44,314 nt of DNA from Ruminococcus flavefaciens (GCA_902777125.1 CACYSQ010000017.1:1-44314), one strand, 5' to 3'. Counted from the first letter of the stretch, positions 35,439 to 43,053 are shown. The notes: a model not told the origin generated them from the letters alone. Numbers and translations are program-made.

Positions 35439-36466
35439 CAGAACTGCTCTAAGAAGCGCACATCGTTCTCATAGAGAAGACGGAGGTCATTGATGTCGTA
35501 GCGGCCCATTACCATACGCTCAAGACCGAGACCAAATGCAAATCCGGAGTATTCCTCGGGGTCGATACCGCAGTTTTCGAGCACCTTCGGGTGTACCATG
35601 CCGGCACCGAGAAGCTCGATGTAGCCCTCGTCCTTGCACATTGAGCAGCCCTTTCCGCCGCAGTTGAAGCAGCTTATATCCACCTCACAGCTCGGCTCAG
35701 TGAACGGGAAGTGATGAGGACGGAAACGGAGCTTGCAGTCATTGCCGTAGAGCTTCTTCATGAGCATTTCGAGAGTGCCCTTGAGGTCGGACATTGTGAT
35801 GCCCTTGTCGATAACGAGACCCTCTATCTGGTGGAAAAGAGGCGAATGAGTAGCGTCAACGGCGTCCGAACGGAAAACTCTGCCGGGAGAGATTATGCGT
35901 ATCGGAGGCTTCTGATTTTCCATAACGTGAACCTGTACGGACGAGGTCTGTGTACGGAGGAGGATAGTCTCCTTTGTATTCTCGATGTAGAAGGTATCCT
36001 GCGTATCTCTTGCAGGGTGGTCGGGCGGGAGGTTGAGAGCCTCGAAAACGTGGTAATCGTCGTCTATCTCGGGACCGTCCGCGATATTGAAGCCCATGCC
36101 GATGAATATCTCGCGTATCTCGTTCTCGACCCTTGTGAGGGGGTGAAGCTTGCCGAAGGGAGCGTGCTTGCCGGGGAGGGTAACGTCAATGGTCTCCTCC
36201 CTGAGCTTAGCGGACTGAGCCTCGGATTTGAGTGCATTGAGCTTGGAGGCGATAGCCTCCTCGATATCGGAGCGCACCTTGTTTGCGAGCTGACCGATAA
36301 CTGGTCTTTCCTCTGCGGAGAGGCCTCCCATCTGCTTCAGGATAGCGGTGAGTTCACCTTTTTTTCCGAGGAATTTTATCCTCAGATCGTCCAGTGCCTT
36401 GATCTCAGTGCAGGCAGCGAGCTCCTGCTTGGCGAGGACTTCGATTTTTTCAAGCTGTTCTTTCAT
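35438..36466 (-). CDS. pheS: Phenylalanyl-tRNA synthetase alpha subunit
   Basis: 342 residues, normal for PheS, the catalytic subunit. Class II motifs are visible: motif 1 region HPLTRVENEIREIFIGMGF (about 115-133), motif 2 LRTQTSSVQVHVME (about 177-190) with VFRSDAVDATHSPLFHQIEG, and motif 3 GFAFGLGLERMVM (about 310-322). The N-terminal coiled coil (about 1-90) binds tRNA. GAGGTG stands 7 bases before the ATG at 36466. The long leader contains a Phe T-box (36599-36900) and, between it and the start codon, a palindromic repeat. Expression should therefore rise when uncharged tRNA-Phe accumulates. Confidence 0.98.
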   Translation of the reverse strand: MKEQLEKIEVLAKQELAACTEIKALDDLRIKFLGKKGELTAILKQMGGLSAEERPVIGQLANKVRSDIEEAIASKLNALKSEAQSAKLREETIDVTLPGKHAPFGKLHPLTRVENEIREIFIGMGFNIADGPEIDDDYHVFEALNLPPDHPARDTQDTFYIENTKETILLRTQTSSVQVHVMENQKPPIRIISPGRVFRSDAVDATHSPLFHQIEGLVIDKGITMSDLKGTLEMLMKKLYGNDCKLRFRPHHFPFTEPSCEVDISCFNCGGKGCSMCKDEGYIELLGAGMVHPKVLENCGIDPEEYSGFAFGLGLERMVMGRYDINDLRLLYENDVRFLEQF

Positions 36467-36494
36467 TTTTTCACCTCATAGATTAGATGCGTTT

Positions 36495-36578
36495 GTAGGG
36501 GACGGCGTCCTCGACGTCCCACAATTCATATATTCGCTGCCTTGCGGCAGCCGGGCTGTCGAGGACGCCAGCCCCTAC
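36495..36578. repeat. Large palindromic module in the pheS leader
   Basis: The outer arms GTAGGGG (36495-36501) and GGCGTCCTCGAC (36504-36515) pair with GTCGAGGACGCC (36558-36569) and CCCCTAC (36572-36578). Inside is a hairpin GCTGCC/GGCAGC (36536-36551, loop TTGC). It sits between the T-box terminator and the pheS ribosome site. Confidence 0.88.
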
Positions 36579-36598
36579 AATAAAGTGTGTTGTGACGA

Positions 36599-36900
36599 CA
36601 AAAAAGTCCTGCCCTAAAGGACAAGACTTAAAAACCTTGCTATACCACCTTTGGTCAGGAGAGCCGACACTCTCTTGTCTTTAACGCAGACCTACGTCAG
36701 AGCCTACAATACCATACCGCACACTCTTCAAATCAGTCCGCATGAACGCATCATGCCTTCCGTCCGAAGGTGCCGCACCGGTACTTCCGTTCCACCCCTC
36801 GTGAGTGAACTTCGGAACGCTTTCAGACAGGACGTTCGCACCAAGCCGCCCCTCTCTGCAAGACCTAATCACATTCCTACTCTCTCAGTCAACGGGTTAT
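36599..36900 (-). ncRNA. T-box riboswitch of the pheS operon
   Basis: On the minus strand: a Stem I-like region from about 36900 with GAGAGGGG and GGTGCGAAC blocks (about 36862-36832). Then the T-box bulge region AAGGTGGTATAGCAAGG (36650-36634) that pairs with the tRNA end. Then a terminator, stem 36628-36619 with 36614-36605 (two G-T pairs), loop TTTA, six T. A TTC triplet (Phe codon) at 36809-36807 is placed where the specifier is expected. Charged tRNA-Phe gives termination; uncharged tRNA gives read-through. The T-box sequence departs from the usual GGTGGTACCGCG at the ACCGCG part. Confidence 0.88.
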
Positions 36901-36906
36901 AGGTCT

Positions 36907-36935
36907 ATTATAAACCACAGCTCAAAAAAAATCAA
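36907..36935 (-). promoter_or_regulatory. Promoter of the pheS operon
   Basis: Minus strand: TTGATT at 36935-36930, 17-base spacer, TATAAT at 36912-36907. Predicted start near 36900, at the beginning of the T-box. Confidence 0.82.
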
Positions 36936-36944
36936 GCCTTTTTC

Positions 36945-36973
36945 TTGAAATTCTTCAAAATTTGTGGTATTAT
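36945..36973 (+). promoter_or_regulatory. Promoter of the small membrane protein gene
   Basis: TTGAAA at 36945-36950, 17-base spacer, TATTAT at 36968-36973 preceded by TGG (extended -10). It is back to back with the phe promoter, only 9 bases apart. Confidence 0.72.
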
Positions 36974-37012
36974 ATATATTAGTGCATATCAAAACAGAAC
37001 GGAGTTATGAAA

Positions 37013-37534
37013 ATGGATAATTTTGCTGAACAGCTCGTCAAGAAAAATGAGACCTCTTCCGACAGGAACAAGCGTATCGTCATAGCTGTCTGCGGCATAC
37101 TCATCACTGTCGCTATGGTATTTGTATCGTTCATACAGCTCGATAAGCCCGTGATCGCATTTCTCGGCATGATACTCGCCGCCGCAACCGGATACGGTAC
37201 ATTTTTTCTCATTCAGGGCTCATATGTCGAGTACGAGTACACCTTCACAAACGGCGAGCTCGATATCGCAAAGATAATCGCAAAGAAAAAACGCATCGAG
37301 ATGCTCAGCACCGAGGTCAGGAGCTTCACTGATTTCGGAAAGTACAATGAGGACATGGAGGAGAGCGAGGACATGACCGTCGTTATCACTTCGGACAATA
37401 TCGCCTCCCACGAATACTATGCGGATTTCCAGCACGAGGAATACGGCAGGACACGGCTCGTTTTCGTGCCGAACGAGAAGATGCTCGAATTCATCGGAAG
37501 GTATCTTCCGGCAAAGCTCAGGGCTAAGAATTGA
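37013..37534 (+). CDS. DUF6106-like small membrane protein
   Basis: 173 residues. Two membrane helices (about 22-42, IVIAVCGILITVAMVFVSFI, and about 47-68) are followed by a cytoplasmic domain of about 105 residues (YVEYEYTFTNGELDIAKIIAKKKRIEML...). It resembles the DUF6106 family of Clostridia, a PH-like domain protein with no known job. The ATG at 37013 is chosen because GGAG (37001) is 8 bases away; the ATG at 37007 is too close. Its stop TGA (37532-37534) is formed by GAATTGAGAATG of repeat copy C, so the last residues may be repeat-derived. It is the first plus-strand gene after the divergent phe promoter, followed after the repeat by nnrD. Confidence 0.8.
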   Translation: MDNFAEQLVKKNETSSDRNKRIVIAVCGILITVAMVFVSFIQLDKPVIAFLGMILAAATGYGTFFLIQGSYVEYEYTFTNGELDIAKIIAKKKRIEMLSTEVRSFTDFGKYNEDMEESEDMTVVITSDNIASHEYYADFQHEEYGRTRLVFVPNEKMLEFIGRYLPAKLRAKN

Positions 37535-37639
37535 GAATGCAGAATGGAGAATGGAGAATTATTGTGTCGGCTTACGCCGATAAATTTAAAGATCATACCC
37601 GAAGGGCATACCTTCATTCTCAATTCTCAATTCTCAATT
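37528..37639. repeat. MITE-like element, copy C
   Basis: Ends GAATTGAGAATGCAGAATGG (37528 on) and TTCATTCTCAATTCTCAATT (to 37639) enclose hairpin 1 (TGTCGGC 37565-37571, loop TTAC, GCCGATA 37576-37582, one G-T pair) and hairpin 2 (ATACCC..GGGCAT, about 37595-37609, loop GAA). Hairpin 2 has diverged most from the other copies. The left end supplies the stop codon of the gene before it. Confidence 0.88.
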
Positions 37640-37687
37640 AACCAACAGTTTCTATATACAAATAAATACAAGTGGGGTGTAAATAAT

Positions 37688-39379
37688 ATGCAGATCGTTT
37701 CACCAAAGCAAATGGCTAAGATCGAAGACCGTTCCGAGGAGCTCGGCGTTTCAAAGCGTCAGCTCATGGAAAACGCCGGAAAGGCACTCGCAGGCGTCAT
37801 AGACGACTACTGCCGCAGAGAGCCCGATATCTCCCCCGAGGAAAAGCTCATCGTCTTTCTCACAGGCAAGGGCAATAACGGCGGTGACTGCTTCGCGGCT
37901 GCCAATAACCTCATCTACCGCGGCTACAGGATAACCATTATCTGCGTCGGCGGAAAGCCCGTTTCCGAGCTCGCCGCAGAGATGTACGACAAGCTCCCGC
38001 GCGACAGGGTCGAATTTCTCGACGGCTACAGAAGCGAGAACGTTGAGGCTGCCCTCGAAGCTGCCGAGCTCGATTACATGACCGTTCCCACAAGCCGTGA
38101 GGACGGCGCGGACAGTCCGATAAACGATATCATGAAAAAGGAACAGCAGCGCATGAGACTCGTGAAAAGCGCTATGCTCCGTGCATATGTAATCGTTGAC
38201 GGCGTTTTCGGAACAGGCTTCCACGGTCAGCTCAGCACCGATGCCGCCTCCGTCTTTGCGATAGGCTCGGGCGCTTACCGCATTGCCGTTGACGTTCCGA
38301 GCGGCGGAAACTGCACCACAGGTACTATCTCAAACGGCATCTTCAAGGCTGACGAGACCGTTACCTTCGGCTTCCTCAAGACCGGCATGACACAGTTCCC
38401 CCTCAAGAAATACTGCGGAAAGATAACCATTGCCGATATCGGTATCCCCTGCAAGGCTGTCGAGGCTATCGAGGAGGACCGCAAGTATTACCGCATCGAA
38501 CGCAATCACCTCGCCGCTTTTCCGCCGAACCGCGAAAGAGACGCACACAAGGGTACATTCGGGAATGTCCTCATCATCGCCGGAAGCTCGTCCATGCGGG
38601 GTGCGGCTGCATTTGCGGCTCTCGGTGCTCTCAGGAGCGGTGCAGGAACGGTCCGTCTCGCCTCGGTGGAAAAGTGCATCGACACGGTCTCAGCGCTCGT
38701 CCCGGAGGCTACCTACGTCGAGCTCGAATGCGACGATTACGGCTTCATGCTCTACGACAGCAGCAAAAAGCCACTCATCGATGCTATCGGAAAAGCGGAC
38801 GCTGTTGTCATAGGCTGCGGCATGGGCGTTACCCCTGATACCATTGAGATAACCAAGCTCGTAACGGAAAATGCAAAATGTCCCGTAATTATCGACGCGG
38901 ACGGAATAAACTGCATAGCCTCGGACATAGATATTTTAGTAAAGAAGCAGTCGGATATCATCATCACGCCCCATGTCGGCGAAATGGCAAGGCTCCTTAA
39001 CTGCGAAAAGTCAATGGTCGAGGATAACCGTATCGTGGTCGCGGAAAAATATGCCGAGCAGTACGGCGTGACCGTTGTCCTGAAGGGCGCCGGCACTATC
39101 GTTGCCGACAGCCGTATAACTGCCGCTAACCATACCGGCAATCCCGGAATGAGCGTAGGCGGCAGCGGAGATATCCTCGCCGGTATGATAGGTGCTATCG
39201 CCGCACAGGGCTGCTTCCCTATGGACAGCGCGTGTGCAGGCGTTTATATGCACGGTCTTGCAGGCGATGCGGCTGCCGAAAAATTCGGACAGGAGGCGAT
39301 GCTGCCAAGAGATATCATAGGCTGCATTCCCGACGCATTCAGGATATTCAAGGAAAAAAAGAAGAACAAGGATCAGTGA
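37688..39379 (+). CDS. nnrD: Bifunctional NAD(P)HX epimerase/dehydratase
   Basis: 563 residues with two domains. The N-terminal YjeF/NnrE epimerase (about 1-250) contains TGKGNNGGDCFAAANNL (about 59-75). The C-terminal NnrD dehydratase (about 280-555) has HKGTFGNVLIIAGSSSMRGAA, PVIIDADGINCIA, ITPHVGEMARL and GNPGMSVGGSGDILAGMIGA. Together they repair hydrated NADH and NADPH, using ADP or ATP in the second step. The ATG at 37688 follows GGGGTG by about 9 bases; the longer open frame upstream is repeat copy C. The epimerase domain carries an insertion of about 30-40 residues (near 135-165, SREDGADSPINDIMKKEQQR) making the protein longer than usual. The stop codon's last base is also the first base of the repeat at 39379. 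Confidence 0.95.
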   Translation: MQIVSPKQMAKIEDRSEELGVSKRQLMENAGKALAGVIDDYCRREPDISPEEKLIVFLTGKGNNGGDCFAAANNLIYRGYRITIICVGGKPVSELAAEMYDKLPRDRVEFLDGYRSENVEAALEAAELDYMTVPTSREDGADSPINDIMKKEQQRMRLVKSAMLRAYVIVDGVFGTGFHGQLSTDAASVFAIGSGAYRIAVDVPSGGNCTTGTISNGIFKADETVTFGFLKTGMTQFPLKKYCGKITIADIGIPCKAVEAIEEDRKYYRIERNHLAAFPPNRERDAHKGTFGNVLIIAGSSSMRGAAAFAALGALRSGAGTVRLASVEKCIDTVSALVPEATYVELECDDYGFMLYDSSKKPLIDAIGKADAVVIGCGMGVTPDTIEITKLVTENAKCPVIIDADGINCIASDIDILVKKQSDIIITPHVGEMARLLNCEKSMVEDNRIVVAEKYAEQYGVTVVLKGAGTIVADSRITAANHTGNPGMSVGGSGDILAGMIGAIAAQGCFPMDSACAGVYMHGLAGDAAAEKFGQEAMLPRDIIGCIPDAFRIFKEKKKNKDQ

Positions 39380-39480
39380 GTTCTCAGTTACAAGTTCATA
39401 GTGCATAGCTGTAACGTCTGCCAGACTGCAAACGGGTCCGAGAGCACCTGACTATGCCCTGAAACTCTTAACCGCGAACT
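39379..39480. repeat. 102-bp inverted-end element, third type
   Basis: AGTTCTCAGTTACAAGTTC...GCATAG at 39379-39408 is an imperfect inverted copy of CTATGCCCTG...GCGAACT at 39452-39480. A small hairpin GTCT/AGAC (39416-39426) is inside. A half-copy of this end type is at 19318-19337. Nothing else is recognised in 39380-39535 apart from the next ribosome site. Confidence 0.55.
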
Positions 39481-39535
39481 AAAATACACGGAAGTTTAAA
39501 GTCATACTTATATCTATCAGAAACGGAGAATAGCT

Positions 39536-40123
39536 ATGAAAAGACTTATAACTTCCGCTGCTGCGGTATTTACTGCGGCTGTATGCCTCGTTTCCTGCTC
39601 CTCGCCACTCAAAAGCGAGACCAAACGCAGAAACGGTCTCAGGAACTCGTTTACCGCCGATGCCTCTGTCACTATCGACAAGATGCAGGCTGAGGGTAAG
39701 CTCTGCCGTTCCGGAGACGCCTGGGATATCGAATTCACCTCGCCAAACACACTCAGCGGCGTTAAGCTGATGTTCGCGGACGGCAGCGTTTCCGCCTCCT
39801 ACAAGGGACTGAGCTTCTCTGTTCCGCAGTCCGCCGTGCCTGTCAAGGCTATGATGACCGAGCTTATCAGCGCTGTTGAGGAGAACGCCTCAAAGGAGGA
39901 GCTTTCCGGCGAGGAAAAGGACGATACCCTCCGCATAAGCGGCAGCCTCGATGCCGGAAGCTACACCCTCATCGTCGATACGGACGGCAACCTCTGCGGC
40001 TTCGAGATGCCCAACAACAAGCTCACCATGAGCTTCACGAACTTCACCCTAACGGGCTCACAGCCGGAAGCCCAGACCTCCGCGGAGACAACTACCTCCG
40101 CACCGGCGGAAACGACTGCATAA
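39536..40123 (+). CDS. Predicted lipoprotein, unknown function
   Basis: 195 residues. The signal peptide ends in the lipobox LVSC (Cys about residue 21), so it should be anchored by Lgt. The mature part (SSPLKSETKRRNGLRNSFTADASVTIDKMQAEGKL...) alternates short strands (GVKLMFADGSVSASYKGLSFSVPQ, TLRISGSLDAGSYTLIVDTDGN), a layout seen in LolA-like and other sheet-rich lipoproteins; I do not recognise a family. The C-terminus is Ser/Thr/Ala/Pro-rich (TSAETTTSAPAETTA). CGGAGAA stands before the ATG. It is ended by a good terminator at 40132, so it is separate from the sigma-factor operon that follows. Confidence 0.88.
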   Translation: MKRLITSAAAVFTAAVCLVSCSSPLKSETKRRNGLRNSFTADASVTIDKMQAEGKLCRSGDAWDIEFTSPNTLSGVKLMFADGSVSASYKGLSFSVPQSAVPVKAMMTELISAVEENASKEELSGEEKDDTLRISGSLDAGSYTLIVDTDGNLCGFEMPNNKLTMSFTNFTLTGSQPEAQTSAETTTSAPAETTA

Positions 40124-40131
40124 GAGCTGAG

Positions 40132-40154
40132 AAGGGACGCTGTGCGTCCCTTTT
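40132..40154 (+). terminator. Terminator of the lipoprotein gene
   Basis: Stem AAGGGACGC (40132-40140) with GCGTCCCTT (40144-40152), loop TGT, then TTTTATT. Confidence 0.88.
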
Positions 40155-40262
40155 ATTATGTCTCATGCACTTAGTTCAAAAAAATGATACACTTTCCATG
40201 CGGAGTGCGTATGTATATAGTGAAAGCAGATCTGCCTGAGATAAAAGAAAAGGAGGGAGCAG

Positions 40263-40817
40263 ATGACAGACAGCGATATTCTGAGGCTGCTGCGGGAAAC
40301 ACCGCCAAAGGGTCACCGTGCCCTGTTCGATGCCTATTACAATTACGTCTGCGCTATCGTTACCCGGGTGCTGCGCGGCACCGGTTCTCCCGAGGACGTT
40401 GACGAGTGCATTATCGACGTTTTCAGCGACGTTATCCGTCAGCTCGACCCGGACAGACCCGGGAGCCTTAAAGCCTACATCGGCTCTGCTGCCAAAAACA
40501 AGGCGATAAGCTGCCGGAGGTCCCTGCTCTCCCGGAACGGCAAAAGACTCGATATGGACGAGCAGAGCTACATCTCGATACCCTCCGGCGAAAATGTTGC
40601 CGGAAATGCCGAGAATGCGGCTGTGAATGCTCTCCTGATAAAGGAGATCGCTGCTCTGGGCGAGCCGGACTCCACTATAATCATACAAAGATACTTCTAT
40701 GACCGCAAATCACGCGAGATAGCCGATATCGTCGGCATATCCCCTGCTGCGGTACGTCTCAGGTGTTCGAGAGCCCTCAAAAAGCTCCGGAACGCTCTGA
40801 AAGGAGAGATATTATGA
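40263..40817 (+). CDS. ECF-type RNA polymerase sigma factor
   Basis: 184 residues. Sigma region 2 (about 18-85, LFDAYYNYVCAIVTRVLRGTGSPEDVDECIIDVF...LKAYIGSAAKNKAI) and region 4 (about 128-178, LGEPDSTIIIQRYFYDRKSREIADIVGISPAAVRLRCSRALKKL) are clear, without region 3 or 1.1, as in extracytoplasmic-function sigma factors. It redirects RNA polymerase in response to an outside or envelope signal. AAGGAGG lies before the ATG. Its stop overlaps the start of the membrane partner (ATGA), implying 1:1 synthesis with its likely anti-sigma. No confident ECF-type promoter could be picked out in 40155-40262. Confidence 0.94.
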   Translation: MTDSDILRLLRETPPKGHRALFDAYYNYVCAIVTRVLRGTGSPEDVDECIIDVFSDVIRQLDPDRPGSLKAYIGSAAKNKAISCRRSLLSRNGKRLDMDEQSYISIPSGENVAGNAENAAVNALLIKEIAALGEPDSTIIIQRYFYDRKSREIADIVGISPAAVRLRCSRALKKLRNALKGEIL

Positions 40818-42820
40818 AGAACAGGAAAGATATCATAGACCTCATCAGAAATACCGATGAGGAAACAATGGAAAAGCTCGTCAAGGACTATCCCCAGTCC
40901 GACAAGAAAAAAGCAGACAAGCTCTTCCGCCGCATCGAACGCCGCGTTGAGGGAACGGACGCTGCCGGCAGAGATGAGCTCATCGAGGTCAGCGGCGTTG
41001 AACGCTACCGTCCGCAGAAGTTACGCAGGGTAGTTTCCGCTGCCGCCTGCATAGCACTTGTAGGTGCAGGCATCGGTACGGCTTATGCGGTAAAGGCGAA
41101 TGCTCCCTCCGGCAAGTCACCTGCCTTTGAGGTCACGGAGGAAGTACCCTCCGACATGGCGGCTGCCGCAAGCAGGAGCGTCCCCGAGAATATCGACAAG
41201 GACTATATCATAGAGCTTTGCAGCAATGCCCGCTCGAACTATTCCGCACTAAGCATCAGCTATACCAACACCAACTCAAACGATCACCCCAGCGACCATA
41301 TCTATACCGGCACTATGCAGATAGATAACACCGCCGATACCTTCTGGGCGCAAGAAGATGTCGATATACTCTGGAAAGGCTCGTCGACCAAGAAGTATAG
41401 CGGTTTCTTTTTCGCCTGCGGCAACAACAAGGTATTCCGCATCGCTGAGGACGAGGAAAAGTACAGGGTCGATAATAATAATCCCGGTCCGGATTCAATG
41501 TTCTATCGCCCGGAAAAGTGGGTCTCGGACTGGCTCAGTCCCGTTGAAAACTGGGATATAGGCGATAAGCTCACCTACATCGGCAGGGATTGCATATCTA
41601 TCCACGGAAACCGCCGCATTGATAACTATGATATCAGTTTCACTGCGTTTATTGACACTGAGACCGGCATTCCGCTGCATTTCAAACAAAAGGGTCAGTA
41701 TCAAAATGTTTTTGATGTGAACAGCATAACCTACAACGACAATACCGGCTTCATGACAAAGGACGGTTTCAGGGAGTTCCTCAAGGACTATGAGCCTGCC
41801 GAGGAGGACTATGACCTGAGCTTCCTCGATGAAGAGCCCGGCACGAACAGCTCCGAGGAGCTTCCCACCAAAGATGAGCTCTATCAGCTCGTTGTAAGCT
41901 CCAATGCCCACTACGACAAGGTGCTCGCCTGCTATGAAACACGCGGTCTGAACAGCGATGATACGGGTGAGATCATCTTCTACGACAAGAAAGCCGGAAC
42001 GGTTTACACCAATATCCAGTACACCGACTCCAAAACAGGCTCTTTCCTCAGAAAGCAGCTTGATTTCAGGCGTGGAAACAGAATCGTCCACTACTTCCCC
42101 GAGGATAATGATATAAGCGTCGGAGAATTTGAAAATGCTGACGCTAAGGAGCCTGAATTCACCCTCCCGGATAAGGGTAATTTCGCTCAGCTGCTCAAAG
42201 AGCAGGACGAATGGGAAATTATTGGAAAGAAGAATTTCTGCGGCAGAGATTGTGCTGTTGTAAGCCTCCGCACAGATATCTCCTCTATCACCATGTATAT
42301 CGACCTCGAAACAGGTCTGTTCCTATACTACGACCAGAAGGACGAAAACGGAAAAAGCACCTGCTTCTATCAGATAACAAGTCTCCACTTCAACGAAGAT
42401 GCCGAGGGTTCAGCCTGCCCGACAGCCGAGGAATTCAAGGAACTCGTCAAGGATTGTCCCTATGCAAAGAATGCTGACCTCTCCTTCCTCGACGGCACTG
42501 CGGTCAAGACCACGACCGAGCCGCCCACTGAGGGTACTACTGAAAAGCCTGCTCAGCAGTCCGACGTTTTCGCAGTCCTCGATGCCCTCGACTACCACGC
42601 GATAAGCTGCGACGGTCTCCCCACCCACAAGCTCACAGCTCCAGACGGCACTGTCTACCTCCTCCACCTCGACGAGAACTCCTCTTACCAGTACGTTTGG
42701 AGACGTCCGAGCCTTATTGCAGATGCCGACAACGAAGCTCCCCTCACGGACGAAGCTCTCGCACTCCTCCGTGCAAACTGGAACTCCCTCGATATAACCG
42801 AGGCCGATCATTCCTTCTGA
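40814..42820 (+). CDS. Putative anti-sigma factor with duplicated outer sensor domain
   Basis: 668 residues. A charged cytoplasmic part (1-70) is followed by one membrane helix (about 72-93). Outside are two related segments: repeat 1 about 129-340 and repeat 2 about 352-560. Each begins with a KDxxxxL helix followed by SNARSNYSALSISY or SNAHYDKVLACYE, contains a GRDC element (IGRDCISIHG and CGRDCAVVSL) and an IDxETGxxL strand, and ends with a KDxxxxDLSFLD motif. This resembles the LolA/RseB-like fold of sigma-E regulators, by inference. A Thr/Pro/Glu linker and a small C-terminal domain (about 585-668) follow. No HxxxCxxC zinc motif is visible, so the sigma-binding part is of another type. 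The ATG at 40814 overlaps the sigma stop and is preceded by AAAGGAGAG. Confidence 0.85.
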   Translation: MKNRKDIIDLIRNTDEETMEKLVKDYPQSDKKKADKLFRRIERRVEGTDAAGRDELIEVSGVERYRPQKLRRVVSAAACIALVGAGIGTAYAVKANAPSGKSPAFEVTEEVPSDMAAAASRSVPENIDKDYIIELCSNARSNYSALSISYTNTNSNDHPSDHIYTGTMQIDNTADTFWAQEDVDILWKGSSTKKYSGFFFACGNNKVFRIAEDEEKYRVDNNNPGPDSMFYRPEKWVSDWLSPVENWDIGDKLTYIGRDCISIHGNRRIDNYDISFTAFIDTETGIPLHFKQKGQYQNVFDVNSITYNDNTGFMTKDGFREFLKDYEPAEEDYDLSFLDEEPGTNSSEELPTKDELYQLVVSSNAHYDKVLACYETRGLNSDDTGEIIFYDKKAGTVYTNIQYTDSKTGSFLRKQLDFRRGNRIVHYFPEDNDISVGEFENADAKEPEFTLPDKGNFAQLLKEQDEWEIIGKKNFCGRDCAVVSLRTDISSITMYIDLETGLFLYYDQKDENGKSTCFYQITSLHFNEDAEGSACPTAEEFKELVKDCPYAKNADLSFLDGTAVKTTTEPPTEGTTEKPAQQSDVFAVLDALDYHAISCDGLPTHKLTAPDGTVYLLHLDENSSYQYVWRRPSLIADADNEAPLTDEALALLRANWNSLDITEADHSF

Positions 42821-42835
42821 TGCTCATATACAACG

Positions 42836-42862
42836 AAAGCTCCCCATATCGGGGAGCTTTTT
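42836..42862 (+). terminator. Terminator of the sigma/anti-sigma operon
   Basis: 10-bp stem AAAGCTCCCC (42836-42845) with GGGGAGCTTT (42851-42860), loop ATATC, ending in TTTTT. Confidence 0.93.
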
Positions 42863-42872
42863 GTTTGCCACT

Positions 42873-43053
42873 TATGGGGGCACCGTCCTCAACACCCCAC
42901 CCAAAATTCATTATTGCTCCGTGGGCTGATGTAGGCATCAGCCCCTACAGAACGTGATTTGATGGTTGCAACGTGCTGCACGGGCGCACGGAATGCGCCC
43001 CTACAAGCAAAATCGCTACGGTCAGACAAGGGGCGCACAATGTGCGCCCCTAC
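42873..43053. repeat. Cluster of palindromic modules
   Basis: Degenerate copy at 42873-42900. Module at 42923-42948 (stem GGGCTGATG with CATCAGCCC, loop TAGG). Module at 42981-43004 (GGGCGCA with TGCGCCC). Module at 43030-43053 (GGGGCGCAC with GTGCGCCCC). The last three end CCCCTAC. The final module shares its core and CCCCTAC end with the one at 7897. No gene is seen in 42863-43068. Confidence 0.88.
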
